Positions 1 through 7,416 of a DNA stretch of 50,052 bases are shown here, piece after piece. The DNA comes from Pseudolabrys sp. (GTDB lineage: Bacteria; Pseudomonadota; Alphaproteobacteria; Rhizobiales; Xanthobacteraceae). Positions within the stretch are counted from its first letter, which is position 1, and each line of letters starts with the position of its first letter. The translations under genes were made by a program, and so were the position numbers. Location of the stretch: positions 1 through 50,052 of the forward strand of contig JAHCKF010000001.1 of assembly GCA_026125925.1 (NCBI GenBank). The letters run 5' to 3'. A model generated the notes under the pieces. That model saw only the letters and a list, made by a program, of their open reading frames with translations, was not told the DNA's origin and did no database searches.

Positions 1-1253
1 AGGTCCGAGCGGACCGCCAGCGCCACGCGCCGCCGGCCCTGGGCGTCGTCGAACTTGCGCAGTTCGACGATAGAGCCCGGCGTGCCATCGCCGGCGGCAT
101 CGAGATCGGGCAGCTTGATGTGGTGGGTGCGCCCGTCTGCGCCATCGACCACGGCATAGGCCGTGCCCTTCAGTTCGTCGTCGAGACCACGGGCCACCAA
201 CCGGCCGACGACGGGATCGTCCAGGCTCTCACCAGCCAGCACATAATTGGCCGCGCCACGCTCAATGCCCCGCTCGGCCAGCCCGCGATGGATGCGCTTG
301 ATGATGTCGCCGCGTTCGCCCAACTCGCGCAGCGTCGCCTCAGCGTTCTCGGACATGACCCATTGGCCAGGACCGATCTGGTTGGCGAGACCGAGCGATT
401 CCAGCTTGCGTAGTCGTCCGACCTTCAGCGCATGGAACTCGTCGGGTTGGCGGTCGGGATGCGGCGCGAGGTCGATGACGCCGGTGCGAGTGCTGTCGCG
501 CGTGAGCTGCCGGTCGAGGTTGGTCCAGCGCTCGGTGGCGATCTGGCGTTCGAGCGTGCGGCGGATTTCCTGATCGGTGCGGGGGCCGAGCTCCTGCGTG
601 ATCAGATCGCGCGCCCGATCGCGCATTCCTTCCTTGATGTAGTCGCGCGAGATGACGAGGTTCTCGCCGTCCTCGCGCACGCCGCGCACGATCAGGTGGA
701 CGTGTGGATGCTCGGTGTTCCAGTGATCGGCGCCGACCCAATCGAGCTTGGTGCCGAGGTCTTTTTCCATTTGCCCGACGAGATCGCGGGCGAAGGTCTT
801 GAGGTCGGACATTTCCACGGCGTCGTCGGGCGAGACGATGAACCGGAAATGATGCCGGTCATCCTCGCACCGCTCCGCGAATGCTTGTCGATCGGCATCG
901 TCCGTGCCGGGGCCGAACAGCCGGGCCTTCTCTCCGTCCCGGGTGACGCCCTCGCGGCGCAGATAGCTCAGGTGGGTCGCGAGCGGCGCGGCGCGTCCGC
1001 CGTGGCGGACGACACGCGCCTTGACGACAGCGCCGCGCGAGCGGGAGGTGATGAGCCGGTTGGCCTGCACCGATGCGCGCTGGCCCCGGCCAAACCGGGA
1101 ACGGTGGTTCGGCCCGATCGCCCCTTTGCGGGAGATCGTTCCGCCGGCGCGCTGGGCCGCCGCCAGCGCCTGCGCGATGAAGGGCCTGGCGCGCTGCGCG
1201 CTGGGCGAACGGATGCGGCCTGGCCGGATGCGGAAATCGTCCTCGCCGCTCAT
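1..1253 (-). CDS. rlxS: ICE relaxase, DUF3363/RlxS type (3' end outside window)
   Basis: DNA relaxase that should nick the element at its origin of transfer and lead the strand into the recipient. The start is the ATG at 1253, giving MSGEDDFRIRPGRIRS; 417 residues are visible and the reading frame is still open at base 1. The N-terminal half has a basic Arg/Ser/Gly-rich stretch (residues about 8-60). A two-histidine motif follows in 'NTEHPHVHLIVRG' (about residue 185), the metal-binding signature of VirD2/MobA-like relaxases. The downstream 'RTGVIDLAPHPD' and 'ALKVGRLRKLESLGLA' segments are typical of DUF3363 proteins. The family is shared by Tn4371-like and alphaproteobacterial ICEs, usually next to traG, which would lie left of the window. 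Family assignment is by recollection of these sequences; the nicking tyrosine was not pinned down. Confidence 0.88.
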   Translation of the reverse strand, partial: MSGEDDFRIRPGRIRSPSAQRARPFIAQALAAAQRAGGTISRKGAIGPNHRSRFGRGQRASVQANRLITSRSRGAVVKARVVRHGGRAAPLATHLSYLRREGVTRDGEKARLFGPGTDDADRQAFAERCEDDRHHFRFIVSPDDAVEMSDLKTFARDLVGQMEKDLGTKLDWVGADHWNTEHPHVHLIVRGVREDGENLVISRDYIKEGMRDRARDLITQELGPRTDQEIRRTLERQIATERWTNLDRQLTRDSTRTGVIDLAPHPDRQPDEFHALKVGRLRKLESLGLANQIGPGQWVMSENAEATLRELGERGDIIKRIHRGLAERGIERGAANYVLAGESLDDPVVGRLVARGLDDELKGTAYAVVDGADGRTHHIKLPDLDAAGDGTPGSIVELRKFDDAQGRRRVALAVRSD

Positions 1254-1366
1254 GGCCGCGATCCCACACATCGCGCAACGGCGCTGACTTTCTTCTGAAA
1301 ATGCCGAGGCCGCAGGCTGCGCCGATCAGGCGCACCTCGCGAATTCGCCTCGTAAGCCCCTGAAAA

Positions 1367-1426
1367 AACACGACCGAACCGACGCGCACATCGCGCCCCT
1401 TTATCCTGCCATCGTGCGGTCGTGTT
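1367..1426. other. Perfect 10-bp inverted repeat, candidate oriT region
   Basis: In the 244-base gap between the relaxase start (1253) and the transglycosylase stop (1498), AACACGACCG at 1367-1376 is matched by its exact complement CGGTCGTGTT at 1417-1426, 40 bases apart. The spacer has a smaller GC-rich palindromic stretch near 1384-1395. Relaxase genes often lie beside their oriT, so this is the best oriT candidate in the window. Read as minus-strand RNA, the second arm is followed by a run of T (1361-1368), so an intergenic terminator or attenuator is the alternative. No gene is seen in 1254-1497. Confidence 0.4.
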
Positions 1427-1497
1427 ACCTCGCTCCCCCCTCGGCGCCCTCCATGATGCGCCGGGGCACGCCAGACTGCGATGCGGTCGAAGTACCG

Positions 1498-2274
1498 TCA
1501 TCGCGGACCTCCAGCATCTGGTCGCACGACAAACAGGCCGGAGGACTGCGGCGTGATCGCGGAAACCTCGCGCAGCGGAGCCGCCGCCGAAGGGCCTTCA
1601 GAACGGTTCCCGGTCTGCACCCGATCAGCAGAGGTCGTGCCGTCGGCGTGCGCGATGAACAGCGGCGCGCGCGTCCACGCCAGCGGATCGGCGGTCGCGA
1701 CAGTGACGGTTCCGGCGATCTCGCCGCCGCCGACAAGAGGTGCGAGGGCCGCGACATAGGCCCGCGTTTCCGCCGGTAACGCACGGCCGTCCGCAAGATA
1801 TTCGTCGTAGCGACCGGGACCGGCGTTGTAGGCCGCAAGGAAGCCGGGCGAGCCGTAACGGTCGTGCATTTCGCGCAGGTAGGCCGCGCCTGCCAGGATG
1901 TTGTCGCGCGGGTCGTAGGGGTCGTTACCGAGAGACAAGCGGCTGCGCAGCGCCGCCCAGGTATCGGGCATGATCTGCATGAGCCCCATCGCACCCGCTC
2001 GGGAGATCGCGCGCACGTCGCCCGCGCTTTCGGCGCGCATGACGGCGCGAATCCAGGCCGCCGGAACGCCGAAGCGCCGCGAGGCCTCGGCAACATAGGC
2101 GGCGATCGGATCGGCAGGATCGGTTCGCTCGACCGGCGCGCTCTGAGCCAGAGTGGCGGCGGGCAATCCTGCGCCGAAAAGCAGACCGGAAAGGAGAAGG
2201 ATGGCGAGATTCCGGGCGGCATGCGTCCGCCCGGTATCCACGAGACGCCTGCGCGGTGGGTGAAGCGTCCGCAT
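1498..2274 (-). CDS. Secreted lytic transglycosylase (conjugation type)
   Basis: Murein-degrading enzyme of 258 residues that would open the peptidoglycan for the conjugation channel. The start at 2274 (MRTLHPPRRR) is chosen because it gives a basic n-region, a hydrophobic core at about residues 22-43 and a likely cleavage near TLAQS-A, a Sec signal peptide. The SLT domain follows: 'AVMRAESAGD' has the catalytic Glu at residue 82, then 'AMGLMQIMPDTW' and 'LAAYNAGPGRYDEYL', the standard family-1 lysozyme-like motifs. A longer in-frame extension upstream overlaps DUF736 and lacks family character, so it was rejected. The gene starts 4 bases after the DUF736 stop and is probably in the same operon as 2279-4610. 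Confidence 0.9.
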   Translation of the reverse strand: MRTLHPPRRRLVDTGRTHAARNLAILLLSGLLFGAGLPAATLAQSAPVERTDPADPIAAYVAEASRRFGVPAAWIRAVMRAESAGDVRAISRAGAMGLMQIMPDTWAALRSRLSLGNDPYDPRDNILAGAAYLREMHDRYGSPGFLAAYNAGPGRYDEYLADGRALPAETRAYVAALAPLVGGGEIAGTVTVATADPLAWTRAPLFIAHADGTTSADRVQTGNRSEGPSAAAPLREVSAITPQSSGLFVVRPDAGGPR

Positions 2275-2278
2275 GGCC

Positions 2279-2614
2279 TCAGTCCCGCTCGCCGCGCTTC
2301 GGCGGACGGTGCCAGTGGAGGCCCCAGGCTGTCTTGTCCTCGCCGGACTGGAACAGGTTGGCGCGCACCGGCTGCGCGAAGACGGGGTCGTCGAGGAGCA
2401 GCGAGACATATTCGCCGGCCTTCTCGCCGGTCCGCTTCCAGCCGGCGCCGACCTCGGGGCCATCCTCGTCGCCGAGATGGACGCGGTAGTCCGGCGCGTT
2501 CTCGGCGTCGGAAGGCTCGGCCGGAAAGAGAGAAAGCGCGATGTCGAGGGTGAGCGTGCGGAGGTGGCCGGAATAGCCGGACTTCGTGCGGGTGAATTGA
2601 CCGATCTGTGGCAT
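2279..2614 (-). CDS. DUF736 family protein, first copy
   Basis: 111-residue protein of the DUF736 family, common on conjugative plasmids and ICEs of alphaproteobacteria. Visible family hallmarks are the start MPQIGQFTRTKSGYSG, 'SDAENAPDYRVHLG', 'EVGAGWKRTGEKAGEYVSLLLDDP' split across the middle and the end 'WGLHWHRP'. The function is unknown. A second, diverged copy lies at 7830-8156. It sits between TraF and the transglycosylase, so co-transcription with the transfer genes is likely. Confidence 0.9.
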   Translation of the reverse strand: MPQIGQFTRTKSGYSGHLRTLTLDIALSLFPAEPSDAENAPDYRVHLGDEDGPEVGAGWKRTGEKAGEYVSLLLDDPVFAQPVRANLFQSGEDKTAWGLHWHRPPKRGERD

Positions 2615-2660
2615 GGGAAGGTTCCTTCTGCTGCTGTAAGGGAAAGGTTCAGCGCGCCCC

Positions 2661-3206
2661 TCAACGTGTTTGGGCGCGCCATTCGAAGTGGCCGCTGTCG
2701 TCTTCGTCGGTCCACACCGGCATCGCGCGGCCGATGATCGAGCTGGTGGGAATGGGACCGAAGTAGCGGCCGTCGAGGCTGTCGCGGACGGACCAGTTCA
2801 TGAGGAAGATCTCGCCGTTCGCGATGCGCCGGCAGCCCCGCCAGACTGGCAGGTCACGGCCGAGCCGGTCCCGGTCGAGCGCTTCGCCCATGGCGATGCC
2901 GTCGACGGTGATGCGCGCGCCCGTGCGGCAGACTTGTTGCCCCGGAAGTCCCGCCACGCGCTTCATCAGTGGAACGCCGCGCGGCAGGTAGCCGCGGTCG
3001 GCCAGGAACGTGGCGAGCGGTTCGGGAGCGGCCACGGCGACCAGGTCGGTCACTTCGAGCCGCGGTGATCGATCGACAGAATAGAGCCCGATCGGCGTGC
3101 TGGCCGAGGCGTTCCAAATCAGCTTCGGCGCAATGTGGATGAACGACAGGCCGCCGATCAGCATCACGGCGAAATACGTCGTCATGACGTAGCCGAAGCG
3201 CGTCAT
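2661..3206 (-). CDS. traF: S26 signal peptidase, TraF-type conjugation protease
   Basis: 181-residue membrane-anchored serine protease. In the IncP family TraF cyclises the pilin, which is the likely role here. One transmembrane segment spans residues about 7-27. The S26 nucleophile motif is 'NASASTPIGLY' (Ser36) and the general-base Lys82 sits in 'GVPLMKRVAGLPG'. The C-terminal 'DGRYFGPIPTSSIIGRA' is the last conserved box. The start at 3206 (MTRFGYVM) is used rather than the upstream in-frame Met at 3305, because it overlaps the DUF2840 stop by 4 bases and begins the TM helix correctly. Confidence 0.9.
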   Translation of the reverse strand: MTRFGYVMTTYFAVMLIGGLSFIHIAPKLIWNASASTPIGLYSVDRSPRLEVTDLVAVAAPEPLATFLADRGYLPRGVPLMKRVAGLPGQQVCRTGARITVDGIAMGEALDRDRLGRDLPVWRGCRRIANGEIFLMNWSVRDSLDGRYFGPIPTSSIIGRAMPVWTDEDDSGHFEWRAQTR

Positions 3207-3724
3207 GGCTCGGCGCTCCGGCGCTTCAGGAATGCGAGATGCTGCTCGAATGTGTAGGCACGAGGCTCGTGGCCTGCCGTCAGGCGGTTGTGGATGTGCC
3301 GCCAATGATCGGGCGAGACCGCTGCCGGATCGATGTTGCGCGCTTCAATGGCGTCGATGAGTTGGAGTACGCGTTCGACCTTCGGCCAGCCTTCGAGCTT
3401 AAGCAGGATGTCGCCGCCAGGGCGCACGAACGGCAGCGTCTGATAGGGTTGGCGCGGCGAGACGGCGCGCACGATGTCGATGCGCGAGATGACCGTGCCG
3501 AAGTCGTTGGAGGCCCAGCGGACGAACGCGAAGATGCTGCCCGGCTGGTAGGAGAGGACACGCCGGCGGCGATCCAGAATCTGTTCGTGGACGTCGTCTC
3601 CGAAGCGGATCCAATATTCGATCTTCTTCTCAATCCAGGTCAGTTCGACATGAGTCAGATGGTCGGACGCGAGCGCGGACGGTGACGGGCCGCTACGCAC
3701 GCGCGAGGCCGCGGTGCCGGTCAT
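3203..3724 (-). CDS. DUF2840 family protein
   Basis: 173-residue protein recognised as DUF2840 from 'LTHVELTWIEKKIEYWIRFG', 'SIFAFVRWASNDFGTVISRI' and 'LLKLEGWPKVERVLQLIDAI' (about residues 23-125). The family is almost confined to alphaproteobacterial conjugative elements and has no established function. It overlaps the TraF gene by 4 bases at its 3' end and the ribbon-helix-helix gene by 4 bases at its 5' end, so translational coupling through the whole cluster is likely. Confidence 0.88.
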   Translation of the reverse strand: MTGTAASRVRSGPSPSALASDHLTHVELTWIEKKIEYWIRFGDDVHEQILDRRRRVLSYQPGSIFAFVRWASNDFGTVISRIDIVRAVSPRQPYQTLPFVRPGGDILLKLEGWPKVERVLQLIDAIEARNIDPAAVSPDHWRHIHNRLTAGHEPRAYTFEQHLAFLKRRSAEP

Positions 3725-3975
3725 GATGGGTCTCCTTCGGTCGGGGGAAATTCGCGTGCGAGCAGGTCGCGCAGCATGTCGGCGACCGTGACGCCGCGCC
3801 GGAATGCCGCGATTTTGATGCGCCCGCGCAATTCGGAGGTAACGTCGATGGTCAGTCGCGCCGAGAACGCGGTGGTGTCCGGGTCGCGCGCAGGCGGCGT
3901 CGCTGACGACTTGATCCAGTGTTCAGCATCGCCGGGCCGGGCGGCGAAGCCGCGTTTCTGAGACGGCCCGGTCAT
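3721..3975 (-). CDS. Ribbon-helix-helix protein, probable ParA partner
   Basis: 84-residue protein. Residues about 41-80 ('AFSARLTIDVTSELRGRIKI' followed by 'AAFRRGVTVADMLRDLLARE') fit a MetJ/Arc/CopG-type ribbon-helix-helix. It overlaps the parA stop by 4 bases. A small RHH protein directly behind a ParA ATPase is the usual form of the centromere-binding partner (ParG-like), so I infer it binds DNA near the repA-parA spacer and may also repress the operon. A plain CopG-like repressor is the alternative. Start ATG at 3975. Confidence 0.75.
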   Translation of the reverse strand: MTGPSQKRGFAARPGDAEHWIKSSATPPARDPDTTAFSARLTIDVTSELRGRIKIAAFRRGVTVADMLRDLLAREFPPTEGDPS

Positions 3976-4610
3976 AATCCGAGCCTCCCGACCTCGGCGC
4001 ACAGCGCGGCGATCTCGCGCGCAGCCGGACTGTCGTCGTCGACCTCCGACACGAGGCGTCCGGACTGCGCGGTATCGGCGAAGGCGACGCGCTGGCCGAT
4101 GGTGGATGCCAGCACCGGCGGGTCGTGATCGGCGAGCGTCTCGGCCGTTTCGCGGGCGATGACGGTTCGCGCGCCGCATCGGTTCAACACGAAGCGGGCC
4201 GCGAGTTGCGGACGATAAATGCGCGCCTCACCGAGCAGCGCCAGCATCTCGGCCGAGGCCCAGCCGTCGAATGGCGATGGCTGTACCGGGATCAGCACGA
4301 GATCGGCGGCGAGCAATGCGGAACGCATCAGCCCGGCGACGCGGGGCGGCCCGTCGATGACGATGTGATCGGCGTCGCGCGCCAGCTCGGGCGCTTCGCG
4401 GTGGAGCGTGTCACGCGCCAGGCCGACGACACCGAACAGGCGCGGCAGGCGCTCGCGTGCCCTTTGTTGCGACCAGTCGAGCGCCGAGCCTTGCGGGTCG
4501 GCGTCGATTACGGTGACGCGGTGACCGCGTCTTGCCCATTCGCCGGCAAGGTGCAGCGCCAGCGTCGTCTTGCCGACACCACCCTTCTGGTTGAGGAGCG
4601 CGACGATCAT
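3972..4610 (-). CDS. parA: ParA family partition ATPase
   Basis: 212-residue Walker-type ATPase for element maintenance. The deviant Walker A is 'QKGGVGKTT' (residues 8-16, signature Lys9 and Lys14), 'VIDADPQGSALDW' is Walker A', and 'HIVIDGPPRVAG' is Walker B. The short length without an N-terminal HTH matches type Ib ParA proteins, which work with small RHH partners such as the one encoded next. It is the first gene of the minus-strand run that continues down to the transglycosylase; the 211-base spacer on its 5' side holds repeats and a palindrome. Confidence 0.93.
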   Translation of the reverse strand: MIVALLNQKGGVGKTTLALHLAGEWARRGHRVTVIDADPQGSALDWSQQRARERLPRLFGVVGLARDTLHREAPELARDADHIVIDGPPRVAGLMRSALLAADLVLIPVQPSPFDGWASAEMLALLGEARIYRPQLAARFVLNRCGARTVIARETAETLADHDPPVLASTIGQRVAFADTAQSGRLVSEVDDDSPAAREIAALCAEVGRLGL

Positions 4611-4673
4611 GACGCGCTCCTGGCCGCTGGCTGGCGGTTATCCGCAGGCGGGCAGAACGCGGCGTCCGTTAGA

Positions 4674-4692
4674 AGAATTCCGTAGGAATTCT
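4674..4692. promoter_or_regulatory. Perfect palindrome before parA, possible operator
   Basis: AGAATTCC-GTA-GGAATTCT: two 8-base arms with a 3-base spacer, 64 bases upstream of the parA start. Dyads of this size beside a ParA/RHH pair are commonly where the small partner binds. No bound protein can be shown from sequence. Confidence 0.45.
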
Positions 4693-4753
4693 GGTTAGAG
4701 AAGTTACGGGCGCCGCAAGCTTTTGATTCGATGCGCGGAATCGTCGATTCCGG

Positions 4754-4817
4754 TCCCCGATAGCACGAGGATCGGGTCCCCGATGGCACGATAGGCGCGG
4801 TCCCTGATAGCACGAGG
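4754..4817. repeat. Three iteron-like direct repeats between parA and repA
   Basis: Three copies of a 17-base unit start at 4754 (TCCCCGATAGCACGAGG), 4777 (TCCCCGATGGCACGATA) and 4801 (TCCCTGATAGCACGAGG). Start-to-start spacing is 23 and 24 bases, close to two helical turns, so all copies face the same side of the helix. They lie just downstream of the repA stop and upstream of parA. Position and phasing fit iterons of an origin of replication (binding RepA) or a partition site (binding the RHH protein). Confidence 0.6.
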
Positions 4818-4821
4818 CAAT

Positions 4822-5703
4822 TCACAGCTTATCCCCAAGGCGAGTGTTGGAACGGCGGCGTCGCGGCGCGCCGAACGGTGACGGATCGGTCGGAGCGAAG
4901 GAAAGGCGTTCGGGGCCGCTGGCCGGCTGCTCGATCGTCAGCCGGTAGCCGGGCAGCGCCTGGCGGCGGACGATGTCGCGTAGGTCGTAGGCGAAGTGCT
5001 TGAGCGGCGAGAGCGAGCCGGACTTGGCGTGGAGGTGGATGAAATCGAAGCTCCAGCCGAACTCCTGGCGGCCGCCATGCTTGCGCACGAGCCGGTAGAG
5101 CCAGCGTTCGAGCCCGCCCGTGAGATCGAAGTAGGCGCGGTCGATCGTCAGCACGAGCGCGTCGTCGAGGACGGCGGCGTAGAACCAGTCGGGCACGATC
5201 AGCTCGAGGCCAAGGGGCCGTCCTCGGCTGTCGGCTTTCTCCTTCCACTCGTTGATCCAGGAGAAACGGTGCATCCGCCGCTCGGTGGGCTGGCGGATCG
5301 ATGTGGCGACCGTGGTTGACTGTAGGCGGTCGAGCGCGGCCTTGAGGCGGTCGTAGTCGCGCAGCGACACGCCGCGGCCGATGAAGTTCAGGATCTCATA
5401 CGGGGTGGTGCCCATGAGCCGCGACGGGCGTAGGCCGGCGTCGCGCGCTTCGACGATCTGGGAGGCTGCCCAGATCAGCACGTCCGCGTCCCAGATGGTC
5501 GCCATGCCATGCTCGGGGACGGCTTCCACGCGGATGACGATCGAGCCCGCCTTGAAGTCGATCGGCGCCAGGCGCTTCGACTTGGCGAGCGAGAAGAACG
5601 GATAGGCCATCAGGTCCTGCGCATCTCGCGGCGCGAGGTCGCCGGGCAGCGCTCGGAAGAGATCGAGCTGCTCGCGTTCGCTACTGTGATGGCGGGACGA
5701 CAT
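4822..5703 (-). CDS. repA: RepA-type replication initiator
   Basis: 293-residue protein of the plasmid replication initiator RepA family found on alphaproteobacterial plasmids and ICEs. Family-typical stretches are 'LMAYPFFSLAKSKRLAPIDF', 'TIWDADVLIWAASQIVEA', 'PYEILNFIGRG', 'RMHRFSWINEW', 'WFYAAVLDDALVLTIDRAYF' and 'LERWLYRLVRKHGG'. The last covers a winged-helix part. The last 30 residues are basic and low-complexity (RRRRSN). It presumably lets the excised circle replicate. The start is 12 bases after the HTH gene's stop, so the two are probably co-transcribed. Confidence 0.88.
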   Translation of the reverse strand: MSSRHHSSEREQLDLFRALPGDLAPRDAQDLMAYPFFSLAKSKRLAPIDFKAGSIVIRVEAVPEHGMATIWDADVLIWAASQIVEARDAGLRPSRLMGTTPYEILNFIGRGVSLRDYDRLKAALDRLQSTTVATSIRQPTERRMHRFSWINEWKEKADSRGRPLGLELIVPDWFYAAVLDDALVLTIDRAYFDLTGGLERWLYRLVRKHGGRQEFGWSFDFIHLHAKSGSLSPLKHFAYDLRDIVRRQALPGYRLTIEQPASGPERLSFAPTDPSPFGAPRRRRSNTRLGDKL

Positions 5704-5714
5704 GCCGGCACGTC

Positions 5715-5996
5715 TCAGCGCGCGTGGCGGCCGGCTTGGACCGGCGTCGTCGGTTCATGACGCTTGGCGGGAAGGACGGCGCCGCGCGGATCCGACGTGG
5801 ATGTGACTGCACCCCGATCGGCCCAGGCCTGCAGGTCGTCGATAGCGTAGACGACACGGCCGCCGAGCTTGCGATACGCCGGGCCGGTTCCGTAGGTCCG
5901 GTGTTTTTCCAGCGTGCGGCCGGAAAGACCTAAGAAACGAGCGGCTTCAGGGGTGCGTAGAAAGCGCGGCGGCAAACCGGCGAGGTTGGCGGACAT
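5715..5996 (-). CDS. AlpA/MerR-like helix-turn-helix protein
   Basis: 93-residue DNA-binding protein. Residues about 11-58 have the excisionase/AlpA pattern: 'RFLRTPEAARFLGLSGRTLE' as the winged HTH, then 'GPAYRKLGGRVVYAIDDLQA'. Proteins like this commonly precede repA in this ICE class and act as a regulator or as a recombination directionality factor. With the FseA-like activator just upstream, a link to excision is possible but not shown. The C-terminal 30 residues look disordered. Confidence 0.8.
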   Translation of the reverse strand: MSANLAGLPPRFLRTPEAARFLGLSGRTLEKHRTYGTGPAYRKLGGRVVYAIDDLQAWADRGAVTSTSDPRGAVLPAKRHEPTTPVQAGRHAR

Positions 5997-6095
5997 GATC
6001 GGGCCTCCGGGGCGTTCGTTGAGGCCGCTGGCGATCAGCGGCGGGCGAAGGCCACGGTGGCGAAGAGCTGCTGTCTGGGGGGATGGTGAAGACAG

Positions 6096-6117
6096 AGGGG
6101 GCTATTTCGCACCCCCT
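6096..6117. promoter_or_regulatory. GC hairpin in the leader of the HTH-repA transcript
   Basis: AGGGGG (6096-6101) pairs with CCCCCT (6112-6117) over a 10-base loop. It lies in the 135-base spacer between the FseA-like gene and the HTH gene. No T-run follows on the minus strand, so it is more likely a leader structure or protein site than a terminator. Otherwise nothing is seen in 5997-6131. Confidence 0.25.
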
Positions 6118-6131
6118 GCGATGGGGCGCCG

Positions 6132-6900
6132 TCAGCGCCGTCGGCGTCGACGCAGCAGATCACGATAGCCGCCATCGACCATGGCGAGGCCATCGCGCAC
6201 GAGCCGAATGGTGGAATCGCGAAGCGCCGATGTTTTCCAGGAGTCGGAGGCGACGCGGGACACGCCGAACATCACCTCCGCGATCTCCCGGTAGGTCGCA
6301 CGGCAGGCGCGGCCGTCAAAGGCCCGCAGCATGTGACGGAGGCGCTGCCGGCGCTGAAGCGTCACGCGCAGATCGGCGGGCGGAGGCGGCGCTTGGAGCC
6401 CGCCCCAGAGGCGCGAGATGGCCTCGATCCGATCTGGTGCATCAGTGTCCAGCGGGACGACCGCGGCCAGCGGCTGGTTGGGTTCGATGCCGCCGAGCAG
6501 CACGACATGGACTGCGTCGGCGCCGTCGCCGTGGATTGCGTGGAGTTCGTGCGCGCTGCGGAGCGTTGCGCTCGGATCAAGCGCGGGCAGTGGTGCGCCG
6601 GCCGAGCCAAGGGATGGCGACGCGATCAGCAGAACCTTTCCAAGGTCGGCCTCCGTCGTCCAGTGAACCGGCTCCTCGATGGCGCTGTGGCTTGGGTGGG
6701 CAGGGAAATTGCAACCCCCAGCGCAGGCGGAACGACGTGGCCGCCTGCTTAGGGTCATCCATCTCTTTTAACGCTTTTGCATAGTCGCGCTGGTAATCGA
6801 CATTGCGGCGTAAGCATTCCCACGCCAGGTCGGAAATGCCGAGATCGTCGAAATAGTCGTAACTGGTCGAAGCTCGCCACTGCGATGGGTCCGGCGCCAT
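6132..6900 (-). CDS. fseA: FseA-like excision activator in two ORFs (DUF6499 + DUF2285), joined only by a +1 frameshift
   Basis: ORF A starts at 6900 behind a near-perfect ribosome site (AGGAGGTAATCG-ATG) with 'YDYFDDLGISDLAWECLRRN', the DUF6499 domain, and stops at 6577. ORF B continues as DUF2285 ('PAHPSHSAIEEPVHWTTEAD' through 'CRATYREIAEVMFG' to 'GGYRDLLRRRRRR'), stop 6132. ORF B has no ribosome site of its own. The family sequence runs WGLQF (frame A) into PAHPSHSAIEEP (frame B) at 6703-6708; skipping one base there gives one 255-residue protein of normal DUF6499-DUF2285 layout. From established knowledge, FseA of ICEMlSymR7A is made from two such ORFs (msi172-msi171) by programmed +1 frameshifting and activates excision. 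Programmed frameshifting here is inferred; a disabling mutation or a sequencing error is the alternative. Confidence 0.8.
6701..6712 (-). promoter_or_regulatory. Candidate +1 slippery site CAA TTT CCC TG
   Basis: On the coding strand, frame A reads TTG CAA TTT CCC TGC and frame B reads AAT TTC CCT GCC. Both TTT-C and CCC-T allow the peptidyl-tRNA to re-pair one base forward, since TTT goes to TTC and CCC to CCT. The transition is therefore natural for +1 slippage. No stop codon follows in frame A for about 40 codons, so slippage is not driven by a nearby stop. Confidence 0.5.
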
Positions 6901-7020
6901 CGATTACCTCCTGGCTCACATGGTTCATGTCTCCGGGCCGGATACGATTCCCGGTTGAGCTGGATCAGGGAAGACCCGGAAAAAGCGCCGCGTGATCGCT
7001 GCGGCGCATCGCGGACCCGT

Positions 7021-7284
7021 TCAGTGATGGCCGCGCCGAAGCAGGTCGCGGTAGCCGTGTTCGGTCATCCATCGGGCGCGCAGGAGATGGCATTCATGGA
7101 TGTGCTGAGCGCGCTCGGGATCATCACGGGGGTCAATGCCGAACAAAATGGTAACCGCCTCGCGCCAGTCCGCGCCCTCGGCATCGGCGTCGAGCAGGCG
7201 AACGTAGAGCTTCAAATGTTTGATGTCGTAGTCGGTCAGCGACGCGCCTCCGGGCGGTTCGTCAAGAAAATCCGGCGCGGTCAT
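7021..7284 (-). CDS. qseM: Short DUF2285 protein, QseM-like anti-activator
   Basis: 87-residue protein made of little more than a DUF2285 domain: 'DYDIKHLKLYVRLLDADAEG', 'WREAVTILFGIDPRDDPERA' and the ending 'RARWMTEHGYRDLLRRGHH'. The 'GYRDLLRR' end is shared with the FseA-like protein next door. In ICEMlSymR7A, QseM is a small protein of this type that binds and blocks FseA and the quorum-sensing regulator TraR. By analogy this one would hold the activator inactive until induced. It lies 120 bases upstream of the fseA-like gene on the same strand. Identity rests on domain and neighbourhood, not on an alignment. Confidence 0.65.
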   Translation of the reverse strand: MTAPDFLDEPPGGASLTDYDIKHLKLYVRLLDADAEGADWREAVTILFGIDPRDDPERAQHIHECHLLRARWMTEHGYRDLLRRGHH

Positions 7285-7330
7285 GATGGGTCCCCCGACA
7301 CATCAACGGCGACAGCCATTCGATTCCGGG

Positions 7331-7400
7331 TCGATTTTATCGAAGTTTTGAATTGTCGTAAGCTGCACGAGTAGACATCGCGTGATGCAGCGCAGACATC
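7331..7400 (-). promoter_or_regulatory. Probable qseM control region: palindrome plus phased direct repeats
   Basis: TCGAT-TTT-ATCGA (7331-7343) is a perfect dyad that on the minus strand overlaps a -10-like GATAAAAT. Two AGACATC copies start at 7373 and 7394, exactly 21 bases apart (two turns), between the Xre gene and the dyad. The layout fits an activator or repressor site for the 87-residue gene starting at 7284. The rest of 7285-7416 shows no gene. Confidence 0.4.
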
Positions 7401-7416
7401 ACTGCGCGACGCACTG

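Noticed and set aside
4754..4817. Short repeats considered as a CRISPR array
   Set aside because: Units are 17 bases with 6-7 base gaps, too short for spacers, and no cas gene is present.
4607..4825. 72-codon minus-strand frame across the iteron region
   Set aside because: Its repeated residues only reflect the DNA repeats; there is no ribosome site and it overlaps the parA start and the repA end.
6132..6758. DUF2285 half as an independent gene starting at 6758
   Set aside because: No ribosome site, the first 15 residues lack family character, and the family domain begins only at the frameshift point.
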